From contig CAZLBP010000004.1 of the NCBI GenBank assembly GCA_964557855.1, positions 95,499-159,498 on the forward strand: a stretch of DNA of 64,000 nucleotides, read 5' to 3'. The DNA is from JAJRZL01 sp964557855. GTDB lineage: Bacteria; Zixibacteria; MSB-5A5; GN15; FEB-12. Positions 42,285 through 50,596 of the stretch are shown piece after piece (position 1 is the first letter of the stretch; every line of letters starts with the position of its first letter). The notes under the pieces are model-generated. The model made no database searches, had not been told where the DNA came from, and saw only the letters and a program-made list of their open reading frames with translations. Made by a program: the position numbers and the translations under genes.

Positions 42285-42704
42285 ATGTATCAGCAATCAG
42301 GTGGAGGTTCTTTGCCTGGCGTAAGTATTATGTTAACAGGGGTGACAGGGTTCGAATAGGGGTCGGGCAGGGTATTCCTGGACGTTACTCCGAATAATTC
42401 ACGCGACAGTTAAGTTGCTGCTATATTGTGGCTTACTGGTGGTACATGTAAATGGGGTGTATGGCGGAACCTATATTTCGAACACAGAGAGAGAACCGGT
42501 CGGATTTATTCGGTGTATTTTGGTGTATAACAGGAAGAAATGGTATATTTTGGTTGGAGTCGGTTCTGAGGTCGTTGGAGTTGAAGAGATTGCCGATTAT
42601 GTCGGTAGTGAGTTTACGATCTTATAAGTTGTTATGAATTAACCGAATTATGGTCTCCGTATGGACAAGGCCGCAAAAAATCTCGAACTTGGTGCTATTT
42701 TTCG

Positions 42705-42733
42705 CTTGACAGTGCTTGTGAAAAAAGTTACTT
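42705..42733 (+). promoter_or_regulatory. Candidate sat-aprBA promoter
   Basis: TTGACA at 42705-42710 and TTACTT at 42728-42733 with a 17-base spacer. The -10 is weak, as expected for a regulated promoter, and it coincides with a CRP/FNR-type site. Confidence 0.5.
42717..42732 (+). promoter_or_regulatory. CRP/FNR-type site overlapping the sat promoter
   Basis: TGTGA-AAAAAG-TTACT, lying across spacer and -10 of the candidate promoter; occupancy would block RNA polymerase. Confidence 0.65.
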
Positions 42734-42794
42734 TCTTGTTGCCTGAAAGCGGAGAAGAACAAGTGTGAAAGAGCACTTTTTTATTAGGAAAGTT

Positions 42795-42810
42795 TGTGAA
42801 AAAAGTCACA
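42795..42810 (+). promoter_or_regulatory. CRP/FNR-type site before sat, perfect palindrome
   Basis: TGTGA-AAAAAG-TCACA, with both half-sites matching the CRP-family consensus exactly. Centre 78 bases downstream of the previous site and about 70 bases before the sat start codon. Confidence 0.75.
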
Positions 42811-42879
42811 TTATTACCGATGAAATTAAGAGAAACATGGTTGTAATTGAAAAGCCTTTTAACAGGGCAGGTAGGTATC

Positions 42880-44106
42880 ATGGCTAAGTCAAATCTGATT
42901 TCCCCCCACGGCAGTGAAACGCTCAAGGTGTTGTTGCTGGAGGGGAAAGAGCGTGAAGAGGAGTTGAAGAGAGCTGAATCTCTTCCCAAGATTCTGATGA
43001 GTTCCCGCGAGACAGGGGATCTCATCTTTTTGGGTATCGGTGGTTTCACACCGCTTGATGGATTCATGGGACAGGCTGACTGGAAGGGCGTCTGTGAAGA
43101 GATGAAGATGTCGAACGGCGTTTTCTGGCCGATTCCGGTGACGTTGTCACATGACGAGAAGATTGATCCGGGCACCGAGATATGTTTGGTGTCGGGGGAA
43201 ACGAACGAGATCATGGGTACGATGAAAGTGACAGAATCGTATCAGATCGACAAGGATTTTGAGTGTAAGCATGTTTTCACTACGACGGATGCTGAACATC
43301 CGGGCGTACTGATGGTGAAGGCTCAGAAGGCCTGGAATATCGCCGGTCCGGTTAAGGTACTGTCCGAGAGTTACTTCCCCAGGGATTTTGCGGGCATTTA
43401 TCAGCGTCCAGCGGAAAGTCGCAAGATATTCGAAGAGAAGGGTTGGAAGCGGATCGCGGCGCTGCAGTTGCGGAACCCCATGCATCGTTCCCACGAGTTT
43501 TTGGCGAAGATTGCGGTTGATGTCAGTGACGGTCTGTATATCCATCAGTTGGTGGGTAAGCTCAAGCCGGGCGATATTCCGGCGGATGTGCGGGTCAAGT
43601 GTATCAATACGCTGGTTGAGAATTATTTTGTCAAGGAACGTGTGGTAACCGGCGGTTATCCGCTTGACATGCGTTATGCCGGACCGCGCGAAGGGTTGCT
43701 GCATGCGGTATTCCGTCAGAACTTCGGCTGCACGCACATGATAATCGGCCGTGACCACGCCGGTGTCGGCGATTATTACGGTCCTTTCGATGCCCAGACG
43801 ATATTCACGGAACTGTGGGACGGTGCGCTCGAGTGCCAGCCGCTGCCGATTGACTGGACGTTTTGGTGTTACAAGTGCGGCGGGATGGCTTCCATGAAGA
43901 CCTGTCCGCATGCCAAGGAAGACCGGTTGTTCCTGAGCGGTACGGCGTTGCGGAAGGCTCTGTCAGAGGGTGGTGAGGTACCGGCGGAATTCAGCCGTCC
44001 GGAAGTGCTCCAGATTCTCCGCGAGTACTACGGCTCCTTGAAGGAGAAGGTGGAAGTGAAGATGCACGGCCACGCGACCGGTGATGCCGACGTCAAGCGG
44101 AAATGA
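42880..44106 (+). CDS. sat: Sulfate adenylyltransferase (ATP sulfurylase)
   Basis: Activates sulfate with ATP to APS. Homo-oligomeric type, 408 residues. QLRNPMHRSHE (196-206) and GRDHAGVGDYYG (290-301) are the nucleotide-binding motifs; Cys330, Cys333, Cys342 and His344 (CYKCGG...TCPH) form the zinc site seen in sulfate reducers. ATG 42880 (MAKSNLISPHG) is preferred over the frame's earlier ATG 42847, which adds an unrelated 11 residues. aprB follows 60 bases later. Two CRP/FNR-like sites upstream. Confidence 0.96.
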   Translation: MAKSNLISPHGSETLKVLLLEGKEREEELKRAESLPKILMSSRETGDLIFLGIGGFTPLDGFMGQADWKGVCEEMKMSNGVFWPIPVTLSHDEKIDPGTEICLVSGETNEIMGTMKVTESYQIDKDFECKHVFTTTDAEHPGVLMVKAQKAWNIAGPVKVLSESYFPRDFAGIYQRPAESRKIFEEKGWKRIAALQLRNPMHRSHEFLAKIAVDVSDGLYIHQLVGKLKPGDIPADVRVKCINTLVENYFVKERVVTGGYPLDMRYAGPREGLLHAVFRQNFGCTHMIIGRDHAGVGDYYGPFDAQTIFTELWDGALECQPLPIDWTFWCYKCGGMASMKTCPHAKEDRLFLSGTALRKALSEGGEVPAEFSRPEVLQILREYYGSLKEKVEVKMHGHATGDADVKRK

Positions 44107-44166
44107 CAACAAAGAAGATGCATAGATACATTAACAATTTGGATAACATCCAAGTAGGAGGAAGCA

Positions 44167-44607
44167 ATGCCTAGTTTTGTCAATCCGGAAAAGTGTGATG
44201 GTTGCAAAGCTCTGGACAAAACTGCTTGCCAGTACATTTGTCCGAATGACCTGATGGTTCTGGACAAGGAGACGATGAAGGCTTACAATCGTGAGCCGGA
44301 GATGTGCTGGGAATGCTACAGTTGCGTCAAGATTTGCCCGGTACAGGCAATCGAAGTTCGCGGCTATGCCGATTTTGTCCCGTTGGGAGCTTCGGTGACC
44401 CCGATGCGGAGTACCGATTCCATCATGTGGACCGTCAAGTTCCGTAACGGAATGCTGAAGCGGTTCAAATTCCCGATTCGTACGACCGAAGAAGGGAAAG
44501 CCGTGCCTGCCGGTGATTTCGGTACAGCGCAGGACGATCTGAACAGCCCGCTGCTGGCCCAGGAGCCGGAAGCTCTTAGAATCCCCGAACTGTACACCGT
44601 TAAATAG
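44167..44607 (+). CDS. aprB: APS reductase, beta subunit
   Basis: Iron-sulfur subunit of adenylylsulfate reductase, 146 residues. Cys10, 13, 21, 25 and Cys47, 50, 53, 57 bind two [4Fe-4S] clusters; the C-terminal tail (from about 100) wraps round AprA in known structures. Strong AGGAGG ribosome site. Receives electrons, in known systems from QmoABC. Confidence 0.97.
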   Translation: MPSFVNPEKCDGCKALDKTACQYICPNDLMVLDKETMKAYNREPEMCWECYSCVKICPVQAIEVRGYADFVPLGASVTPMRSTDSIMWTVKFRNGMLKRFKFPIRTTEEGKAVPAGDFGTAQDDLNSPLLAQEPEALRIPELYTVK

Positions 44608-44629
44608 GCAGACAGGAGGTAGAACAAAC

Positions 44630-46552
44630 ATGCCGAATTTTGAAACTGTTGAAGTCACCACTGATCTGCTCATAATTGGTGGTGGCATGTCGGCCTGCGG
44701 CGCGGCAGTAGAAGCGTCGTATTGGGCCAAAAAGAATAACATCAAGGTGACTCTGGTTGACAAAGCCGCCATGGACCGTTCGGGCGCCGTGGCGATGGGT
44801 TTGTCGGCCATTAACCAGTATGTCGATCTGACCGGCGGCAAAAATACCGTCAAGGATTATGTGGACTATGTCCGCAATGACTTAATGGGTATCACCCGTG
44901 AAGATCTGGTTGCCAATATCGCTCGTCACGTCGATTCCTCGGTGCACCTGTTCGAGAAATGGGGTCTGCCGATCTGGAAAGACGCGGACGGCAACTATGT
45001 CCATGAAGGTCGCTGGCAGCTGATGATCAACGGCGAATCGTACAAGGTGATTGTGGCGGAAGCCGCGAAGAACGCTTTGGCGGAAGCCGGTGGCGAGTAT
45101 TTCGAGCGTATTTTCATCGTGGACCCGATTCTGGACGGTGACCGGATTGCCGGCGCCGTTGGGTTCAGCACCCGTGAGAACAAGTTCTACGTCTTCAAGG
45201 CCAAAGCCGTGATAGTCGGTATGGGCGGTGCGGTGCACGTGTTCAAGCCGCGCAGTACCGGTGAAGGTCTGGGTCGGGCCTGGTATCCGCCGTGGAACTC
45301 CGGTTCCAGCGCCTATTTCACGTTGAAGGCCGGTGCGGAAATGACGAGTCAGGAAGTGCGGTTTATTCCGGTGCGTTTCAAGGACGCCTATGGTCCGGTG
45401 GGCGCCTGGTTCCTGTTGTTCAAGTCGGCCGCTACGAACGCCATGGGCGGCAATTATATGGTGGAACGCAGAGATGAGCTGGAGCGGTGGAAACCGTACG
45501 GTATGGTGAAGCCGATTCCGGCGAACCTGCGTAACTGGCTGGGTATGCTGGACATTATTGAAGGCAAGGCTCCGATATACATGCGTACGGAAGAAGCGAT
45601 TCAGAAGATCGCCTCCGAAGCCGGTGACGAGAAGGCGGCCAAGAAGAAGCTCAAAGAGCTCGAATCCGAGGCCTGGGAAGACTTTTTGGATATGACGATT
45701 TCGCAGGCTCTGCTCTGGGCGGCGACCAATGTCGAGCCGGAAAAGAGGTCCTCCGAAATCGCGGCTGCCGAGCCGTATTTCATCGGATCACACTCCGGCG
45801 CTTCGGGCGCGTGGGTGAGCGGTCCGGAAGACCTGCAGAGTAACGAAACCAAGAGTGAGTACTTCTGGGGATACGACCATATGTCGACCGTCAAGGGCAT
45901 GTTCTGTGCCGGTGACGCGTCGGGCGCTTCCTCGCACAAGTTCTCCTCCGGTTCGCATGCGGAAGGTCGTATTTGCGGCAAGGCGGCGGTGAAGTACATT
46001 GTCGAGAACAATGAGCAGCCGAATGTCGACATGGGCGTGGTGGAAGAGCTGAAGAAGAATATCTTCCAGCCGCTGGAGACGTTCGAGCAGCACAAGAGTG
46101 CTTCGACTGATCCGGATATCAATCCGCATTACATTCGTCCGAAGATGTTCATGTTCCGTCTGCAGAAGATCATGGATGAGTATGTTGGTGGTGTTTCGTC
46201 TCAGTTCACGACCAACAAAGCTTGTCTGGATCGGGCACTGGAGTTGCTGAACTGGCTGGCCGAAGATTCCGAGAAGCTGGCGGCTGAGGATCTGCACGAA
46301 CTGCTGCGCTGCTGGGAGAATGTCCAGCGCATGTGGCAGGCCGAAGCGCATACCCGGACGGTCCTGTTCCGTGAAGAGACCCGCTGGCCGGGCTACTACC
46401 GTCGGGCGGACTTCCCGCACATGGATGAGGAGAACTGGAATGCCTTTGCGAACTGTCGCTGGGCTCCCGACAAGAAGGAATGGGAAATGATCAAGCGGCC
46501 GGTTCTGCATCTGTATCCGAAAGCCAAGGAACACGAACTGTTGGGCGGTTGA
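44630..46552 (+). CDS. aprA: APS reductase, alpha subunit
   Basis: FAD subunit that reduces APS to sulfite and AMP in the cytoplasm. 640 residues. FAD loop LLIIGGGMSACGAAVEA (residues about 12-28), substrate/FAD region RSGAVAMGLSAINQY, and GDASGASSHKFSSGSHAEGR near 430. Follows aprB by 22 bases; a strong terminator follows, and no qmoA comes after it, contrary to many sulfate reducers. Confidence 0.98.
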   Translation: MPNFETVEVTTDLLIIGGGMSACGAAVEASYWAKKNNIKVTLVDKAAMDRSGAVAMGLSAINQYVDLTGGKNTVKDYVDYVRNDLMGITREDLVANIARHVDSSVHLFEKWGLPIWKDADGNYVHEGRWQLMINGESYKVIVAEAAKNALAEAGGEYFERIFIVDPILDGDRIAGAVGFSTRENKFYVFKAKAVIVGMGGAVHVFKPRSTGEGLGRAWYPPWNSGSSAYFTLKAGAEMTSQEVRFIPVRFKDAYGPVGAWFLLFKSAATNAMGGNYMVERRDELERWKPYGMVKPIPANLRNWLGMLDIIEGKAPIYMRTEEAIQKIASEAGDEKAAKKKLKELESEAWEDFLDMTISQALLWAATNVEPEKRSSEIAAAEPYFIGSHSGASGAWVSGPEDLQSNETKSEYFWGYDHMSTVKGMFCAGDASGASSHKFSSGSHAEGRICGKAAVKYIVENNEQPNVDMGVVEELKKNIFQPLETFEQHKSASTDPDINPHYIRPKMFMFRLQKIMDEYVGGVSSQFTTNKACLDRALELLNWLAEDSEKLAAEDLHELLRCWENVQRMWQAEAHTRTVLFREETRWPGYYRRADFPHMDEENWNAFANCRWAPDKKEWEMIKRPVLHLYPKAKEHELLGG

Positions 46553-46609
46553 TCGTCGGTTGTGTGATCCGAGGATACCTGTGGAGGTATTCTCCGGTGA
46601 TAGAGATGG

Positions 46610-46646
46610 CCTCCAGGTGCTCACAAGCGGCACCTGGAGGTTTTTC
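46610..46646 (+). terminator. Rho-independent terminator after aprA
   Basis: 11-bp perfect stem (CCTCCAGGTGC at 46610-46620, complement 46630-46640), 9-base loop, then TTTTTC. Ends the sat-aprBA unit 58 bases after the aprA stop. Confidence 0.92.
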
Positions 46647-46709
46647 TTCGGAGGCAGCTTGCGGCGAAGCGTTAAAATGGCTATTTTGGATAGAAGTTAG
46701 CCATTTAAC

Positions 46710-46731
46710 GTGAAGCACAGAGCTGCTTCAC
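46710..46731 (+). repeat. Small inverted repeat before the zinc-finger gene
   Basis: GTGAAGCA (46710-46717) and TGCTTCAC (46724-46731), just after another pair AAATGGCTA/TAGCCATTT (46675-46707). They lie in the leader of the next gene and could be an operator or a leader structure. Confidence 0.45.
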
Positions 46732-46758
46732 AAGTATAAGTCTCGAACGAGGAAAGTC

Positions 46759-47028
46759 ATGGCAGAAACCATACCGGTTTGTCCGCATTGCGGACAGGCA
46801 ATGAAGAAATGGGAATCACCTCCGGATTCCAGCTGGGACTCGCCGTTTCAATTCGTCTGTTTCAATGACGAATGTCCGTACTATGTTAACGGCTGGGACC
46901 ACATGTGGTCGAACTATCAGCAGAAAGCCTCGTACCGTCACCGTACGGACCCAACGACCGGAGACAGCGGCCCGTTGCCGGTGTGGTCGAACACCGCCCT
47001 CCGGGACGGCATAATAGTGGAGAAGTAA
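46759..47028 (+). CDS. Small zinc-finger protein (ogr/Delta-like)
   Basis: 89 residues. CPHCG (Cys8, Cys11) and CFNDEC (about 34-39) form a four-Cys zinc knuckle of the ogr/Delta type, followed by an aromatic stretch (YYVNGWDHMW) and a polar C-terminus. Not a phage activator by context; homologues with this plan occur beside aprBA/qmo genes of sulfate reducers. Two bases from the next gene, so they are co-transcribed. Function unknown. Confidence 0.7.
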   Translation: MAETIPVCPHCGQAMKKWESPPDSSWDSPFQFVCFNDECPYYVNGWDHMWSNYQQKASYRHRTDPTTGDSGPLPVWSNTALRDGIIVEK

Positions 47029-47029
47029 T

Positions 47030-47866
47030 ATGAATGAGATCGAAAAACTCAAAGAGCACATCCTGAAGGAGTATCCGAAGCTGAACGAGAGCAGTTCCTT
47101 TTCGTTCCGGTGTCACAAAGGGGTGTCCTGTTTCAACGAATGTTGCGGTGACGTAAATATCTTCCTGACCCCGTACGACATCATCCGGCTGAAGCAGAGT
47201 CTGGGTATTACGTCCACCGAATTCCTCAGCAAGTATACGCTGTCGCCGTTCGACGAGAACCTCAAGTACCCGGTCATACTGTTGCAGATGGGTGACGACG
47301 AGAAGAAGAAGTGCCCGTTCGTGACGGAAGAAGGCTGTCGGGTGTATGCGGATCGGCCGTGGTCGTGCCGGATGTATCCGCTGGGCTTGGCCTCGCCGGG
47401 CGAAGGTGCAGAGGCACTGGATAAGGAATTCTATTTTCTTCTGGAAGAGGGTATTTGCCAGGGGTTCAAGGACGGGGTGAAGTGGACTATCAGTGAGTGG
47501 CTGAAGGATCAGGGAATTACCGACTACAACGAGGCCGGGAAGCTCTTTAAGGATTTGACCACGCATAAGTTCTTTCTCGATGGCGGCAAGCTGACGCCGC
47601 AGAAGGTAGAGATGTTCTTTTTGGCGTGCTATGATCTGGATCGGTTCCGGAAGTTCGTGTTAGAGTCGAGTTTTCTGAAGAAGTTCGACGTGGATGAGGC
47701 GACGCAGGCGAAGATCAAGGAAGATGACCTGGAGCTGTTGAAGTTAGGGTACAAGTGGCTGCGGTTCGCATTGTTCGGTGAGGAGACGTTGCAGGTGAAG
47801 GGCGACGCTCTGGCGAAGAAGAAGGAAGAGCTGATCGCGACGGGGAAGTTGCCGAAGGGGGTGTAG
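47030..47866 (+). CDS. YkgJ-type cysteine-cluster protein
   Basis: 278 residues. The N-terminal half has CHKGVSCFNECCGD and CPFVTEEGCRVYADRPWSCRMYPLG, the Cys-rich pattern of the YkgJ (CxxCxxxCC) family that is predicted to bind Zn or an Fe-S cluster. The C-terminal half is helical and specific to this subgroup. Likely partner of the preceding zinc-finger gene. A role in maturation or protection of the sulfate-reduction enzymes is only inferred from context. Confidence 0.75.
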   Translation: MNEIEKLKEHILKEYPKLNESSSFSFRCHKGVSCFNECCGDVNIFLTPYDIIRLKQSLGITSTEFLSKYTLSPFDENLKYPVILLQMGDDEKKKCPFVTEEGCRVYADRPWSCRMYPLGLASPGEGAEALDKEFYFLLEEGICQGFKDGVKWTISEWLKDQGITDYNEAGKLFKDLTTHKFFLDGGKLTPQKVEMFFLACYDLDRFRKFVLESSFLKKFDVDEATQAKIKEDDLELLKLGYKWLRFALFGEETLQVKGDALAKKKEELIATGKLPKGV

Positions 47867-47869
47867 GTG

Positions 47870-47913
47870 GTGTCAGGTAACAATCCCGCTGGTGCGGGAT
47901 CAGGACCTGACAC
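47870..47913. repeat. Interspersed palindrome, family A
   Basis: Outer arms GTGTCAGGT (47870-47878) and ACCTGACAC (47905-47913), inner arms ATCCCGC and GCGGGAT around TGGT. Starts immediately after the stop codon of the YkgJ-type gene. Confidence 0.8.
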
Positions 47914-48121
47914 GACAGCACATGGGTTTTTCAATACACCCTCAATAGGGGATACGATTATTCATGTTCTTTGATTGTGTGCCAACATCTGTGGTCGCAA
48001 TGCGGGAGTCAGGACCGCAAGGGTCTTGAGCTACAACGCTTCTGCGTTTGTTGGGCGATGGTTCGTGACGGCAGGCAGGTCGCGCCCTGTCCGTACGGAA
48101 GTATGGATCCCTGCCTTTGCA

Positions 48122-48161
48122 GCGGTGACATGAATATCGTGTGCGGTGACATGAATATCGT
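48122..48161. repeat. 19-base tandem direct repeat, two copies
   Basis: GCGGTGACATGAATATCGT at 48122-48140 and 48143-48161, period 21. Confidence 0.8.
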
Positions 48162-48203
48162 ACGGGGTGCCACCCAGCGTGACTTTTGCCCACGGAAGAC
48201 TGG

Positions 48204-48223
48204 ATTCCCGCGTTCGCGGGAAT
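48204..48223. repeat. Palindrome ATTCCCGCG-TT-CGCGGGAAT
   Basis: Perfect 9-bp arms with a 2-base centre; resembles the widespread extragenic 'GGATTCCCGC...GCGGGAATGAC' repeat of many bacteria. Confidence 0.7.
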
Positions 48224-48262
48224 GACAGAATCAGGGGTTGAAACCCGAAGCGGGATTTCGAC

Positions 48263-48940
48263 CTACAGTTTCATGATGCGGGTGGCGATGGAGGCTACCG
48301 TTATCTGCCGGAATTGCCCGGTGTCGAAATCGTAGATTTCAAACGTATTGTTGTCATGTTCGAGGAGGGCCGCCGCCGCCAGAATGGAGGCCAGGTCGGC
48401 CTGTTCCAGCGCCAGGAGGGTCGTTCCCCTGATAAAAGCATCCGGGTCTTCCAGAGAGGGTTTGAGCTTATCGACGGCCGGGGTGATGAGATCAGGTCGG
48501 CGGGCGGCGATACGGGCGAGGGCCCAATGGGCGCCGAGCTCGAACGGCTCTTCGTCGAGAAACGACAGCAGCATGGCACCGAATTCATCGATCAGAGCGG
48601 GTACATTATACAGGATCTCGCCGATTGTCTCCGGAGCGTACCAGCCGACATTGCCGGATTCATCGTTCATCATCCAGAAATTATGTCTGATCAGCTTGCG
48701 CAAGGATTCCAGATCGTTTTCGAACAATTGGGCGGTGACCACGCCGATAGCTTCGATGGCTCGCCAGCACAGTAACTTATCCGTGGAGAACAGGAGCGAT
48801 GACAGGACATTCAAGGGGTTTCGGGTAGTGTCAGCCCACTGTCTAACTGCAGGCAAGTCTCTGTTTTGCAGCAGTTGTCTGACCACGGCTTTTTTCCTGG
48901 CGCGGGCGGAGGCTGCTATGGCCGGCTTCTTCTCGTTCAT
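48263..48940 (-). CDS. DVU0298-like HEAT-type protein
   Basis: 225 residues, helical repeats without membrane segments. The central block CWRAIEAIGVVTAQLF and NFWMMNDESGNVGWYAPETIGEIL is a conserved signature I associate with the DVU0298 family of sulfate-reducing bacteria; function unknown. The C-terminus (AHWALARIAARRPDLI, DAFIRGTTLLAL) has PBS/HEAT-lyase-like repeats, suggesting a protein-protein scaffold. Convergent with the YkgJ-type gene. Confidence 0.7.
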   Translation of the reverse strand: MNEKKPAIAASARARKKAVVRQLLQNRDLPAVRQWADTTRNPLNVLSSLLFSTDKLLCWRAIEAIGVVTAQLFENDLESLRKLIRHNFWMMNDESGNVGWYAPETIGEILYNVPALIDEFGAMLLSFLDEEPFELGAHWALARIAARRPDLITPAVDKLKPSLEDPDAFIRGTTLLALEQADLASILAAAALLEHDNNTFEIYDFDTGQFRQITVASIATRIMKL

Positions 48941-49099
48941 AGATTCGGAGTATACGTTATGGCGGCAAGAAAAGCAAAGGGGGAGAGATTGACGTCGGCC
49001 CTTGCGCGCCCGTCTCCGTTCACATATACTGTTTCGAGTTTCTGGCGTGTGGGAGCCAGCCGGTGTTCGAGATGAATGATAAAATGAGCGTGGATTGAC

Positions 49100-50593
49100 A
49101 TGTCAGTAATAACGATATCGAGGCAGACGTTTACCGGTGGTGAGGTGCTGGGGAAGCATCTGGCGGAAGAGTTGAGCTATCGGTACGTGACGCGGGAAGA
49201 TTTGTTTGCAGAAGCGGAAACGATGGGAGTGCCGGTCCATCTTCTGCTGGACGCCTTTCGCAAGCCGCCCGGCGCGGTCGAGAAGGTGCTGGGAGAACGA
49301 GATCGATACGTGTCCTGCGTGACGATGCTGTTGTGTGAGAAAGCACTGCAGGAAAACATCGTGTACAACGGTCATGCCGGGCATATGCTGCTTCTGGGCA
49401 TACCGCACCTTCTGCGGGTGAACGTGGTGGCGGATATGGAGTATCGTCTCGATGCCGTACGGACGAAGTACACTTGCAATCGAGCGGAGGCTCAGGATTA
49501 CATCCGGCGGGTGGACGAGGACCGTGATCGCTGGGTGCGTTTTCTGTACGTGGTCGACTGGCACGGCCCGTTTAACTACGACCTGACAGTGAATCTGGGT
49601 CAGGCTGCTCTCGAACAGGCGGCTTCGGCGGTGCTGTCGATGGCGAACCTGACGCAGTACCAGTTTACGGATTATTCGGTTCGTTCGCTCAAGAATTTGT
49701 ATCTGGCGGCGAAAGCGCACTACCATCTGGCGTCGGATGAGCGTACGAAACGGGCGTTGTTCTCCGTCAACGCCGACGACGGCGTAGTGCAGGTGACCGG
49801 GCAGCCCCGCAGCGCCGAGGCGCTGGACCGTGTGCCCGAAGTGCTGCAAGCGCATGATGACATTCGTGAAGTGCACGTAACGGTAGCGCTGGACACCGTG
49901 CTGTACGTGGGCGAGCGTTTTGATCCCAACTCGGACGGTTTTCAGTCGACCGTCAATATCGCCCGGCGGCGTCAATGGGCAGTGGAGTTGGTGACGATGC
50001 CGGCGGCGCTGAGCGAGGTTGAGTTGAAAGGTGAGGAAAAGATCGCACCGGATGTCAGTGGAGATTTCGTGATGGAACGCTCGCCGGTCAAACAGGATGA
50101 TCAGTCGATCGGCGTGCCGCGATGCCTGGAGGTCCTGCGGGACGCGGGGTGCTCGGGCGGCAGCAATCATTTCTACGATACTCCGCGTTCGCTGGTGCGG
50201 GCGATGCAGCGGCGCACCGACTGCAAGCTGCTGATAATCGGGACCCTGTTCGCGCAGAAAGCGGACCTTGTCCGTAACCGGATGCGTCTCGAGTTGGAGC
50301 AACTGCTGGAGGACAACTTGCGCTTTCCGGTCGTGCTGGCGGAAGAATTGGAGGAGTATTACGCCGTGAGAAGACCGCACATGATTCGTATGGGACTATG
50401 GCTGCTGCCGGCGGTCGTGCTCTTCGGGCTCCTGTTCATTTTCAAGGACGCGGTCATGGAGCTGGCGTCGGCGCCGGAGCCGTTCTGGCGAAAGGTCGTG
50501 TCTGTGCTGATCATAGCAACCCTGACGCCCGTGTTTGCAATCAGCTACGGTACGTTCGTGCGGCATGTGTTACGATGGGTGCGTTTGGATTAA
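49100..50593 (+). CDS. Cytidylate kinase-like / BON-like / membrane protein
   Basis: 497 residues in three parts. (1) About 1-200: cytidylate kinase-2-like fold (VITISRQTFTGGEVLGKHLAEEL, YRYVTREDLF); the usual Gly-Ser-Gly-rich P-loop is altered to TFTGGEVLGK, so kinase activity is doubtful. (2) About 225-290: a BON-like segment (LFSVNADDGVVQVTGQPRSAE...). (3) C-terminal two membrane segments (about 430-450, 470-490). Three bases before a TauE/SafE gene, so the two form a pair; this pairing is known from sulfate reducers. I infer a regulatory or coupling role for the transporter. Confidence 0.75.
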   Translation: MSVITISRQTFTGGEVLGKHLAEELSYRYVTREDLFAEAETMGVPVHLLLDAFRKPPGAVEKVLGERDRYVSCVTMLLCEKALQENIVYNGHAGHMLLLGIPHLLRVNVVADMEYRLDAVRTKYTCNRAEAQDYIRRVDEDRDRWVRFLYVVDWHGPFNYDLTVNLGQAALEQAASAVLSMANLTQYQFTDYSVRSLKNLYLAAKAHYHLASDERTKRALFSVNADDGVVQVTGQPRSAEALDRVPEVLQAHDDIREVHVTVALDTVLYVGERFDPNSDGFQSTVNIARRRQWAVELVTMPAALSEVELKGEEKIAPDVSGDFVMERSPVKQDDQSIGVPRCLEVLRDAGCSGGSNHFYDTPRSLVRAMQRRTDCKLLIIGTLFAQKADLVRNRMRLELEQLLEDNLRFPVVLAEELEEYYAVRRPHMIRMGLWLLPAVVLFGLLFIFKDAVMELASAPEPFWRKVVSVLIIATLTPVFAISYGTFVRHVLRWVRLD

Positions 50594-50596
50594 GCT

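Larger units (their letters stand above)
42173..42879. other. Divergent regulatory region between qmoC and sat
   Basis: About 700 bases, AT-rich, without a credible gene. Holds three CRP/FNR-type palindromes: one on the qmoC side and two on the sat side. The middle (42380-42640) has several TATTTTGGT-like direct repeats (42515-42560) and two weak overlapping frames that I do not call genes. Confidence 0.65.
47867..48262. other. Intergenic region with several repeats
   Basis: Between convergent genes, no credible gene. Contains a family A palindrome (47870-47913), a 19-base tandem repeat (48122-48161) and a 20-base palindrome of the common 'ATTCCCGC..GCGGGAAT' type (48204-48223). Confidence 0.65.

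Noticed and set aside
42415..42637. Two overlapping plus-strand frames between qmoC and sat
   Set aside because: No ribosome site, low-complexity TATTTTGGT-like sequence; more likely regulatory DNA.
48204..48223. CRISPR-like repeat
   Set aside because: Single copies of different palindromes without regular spacers; no cas genes.
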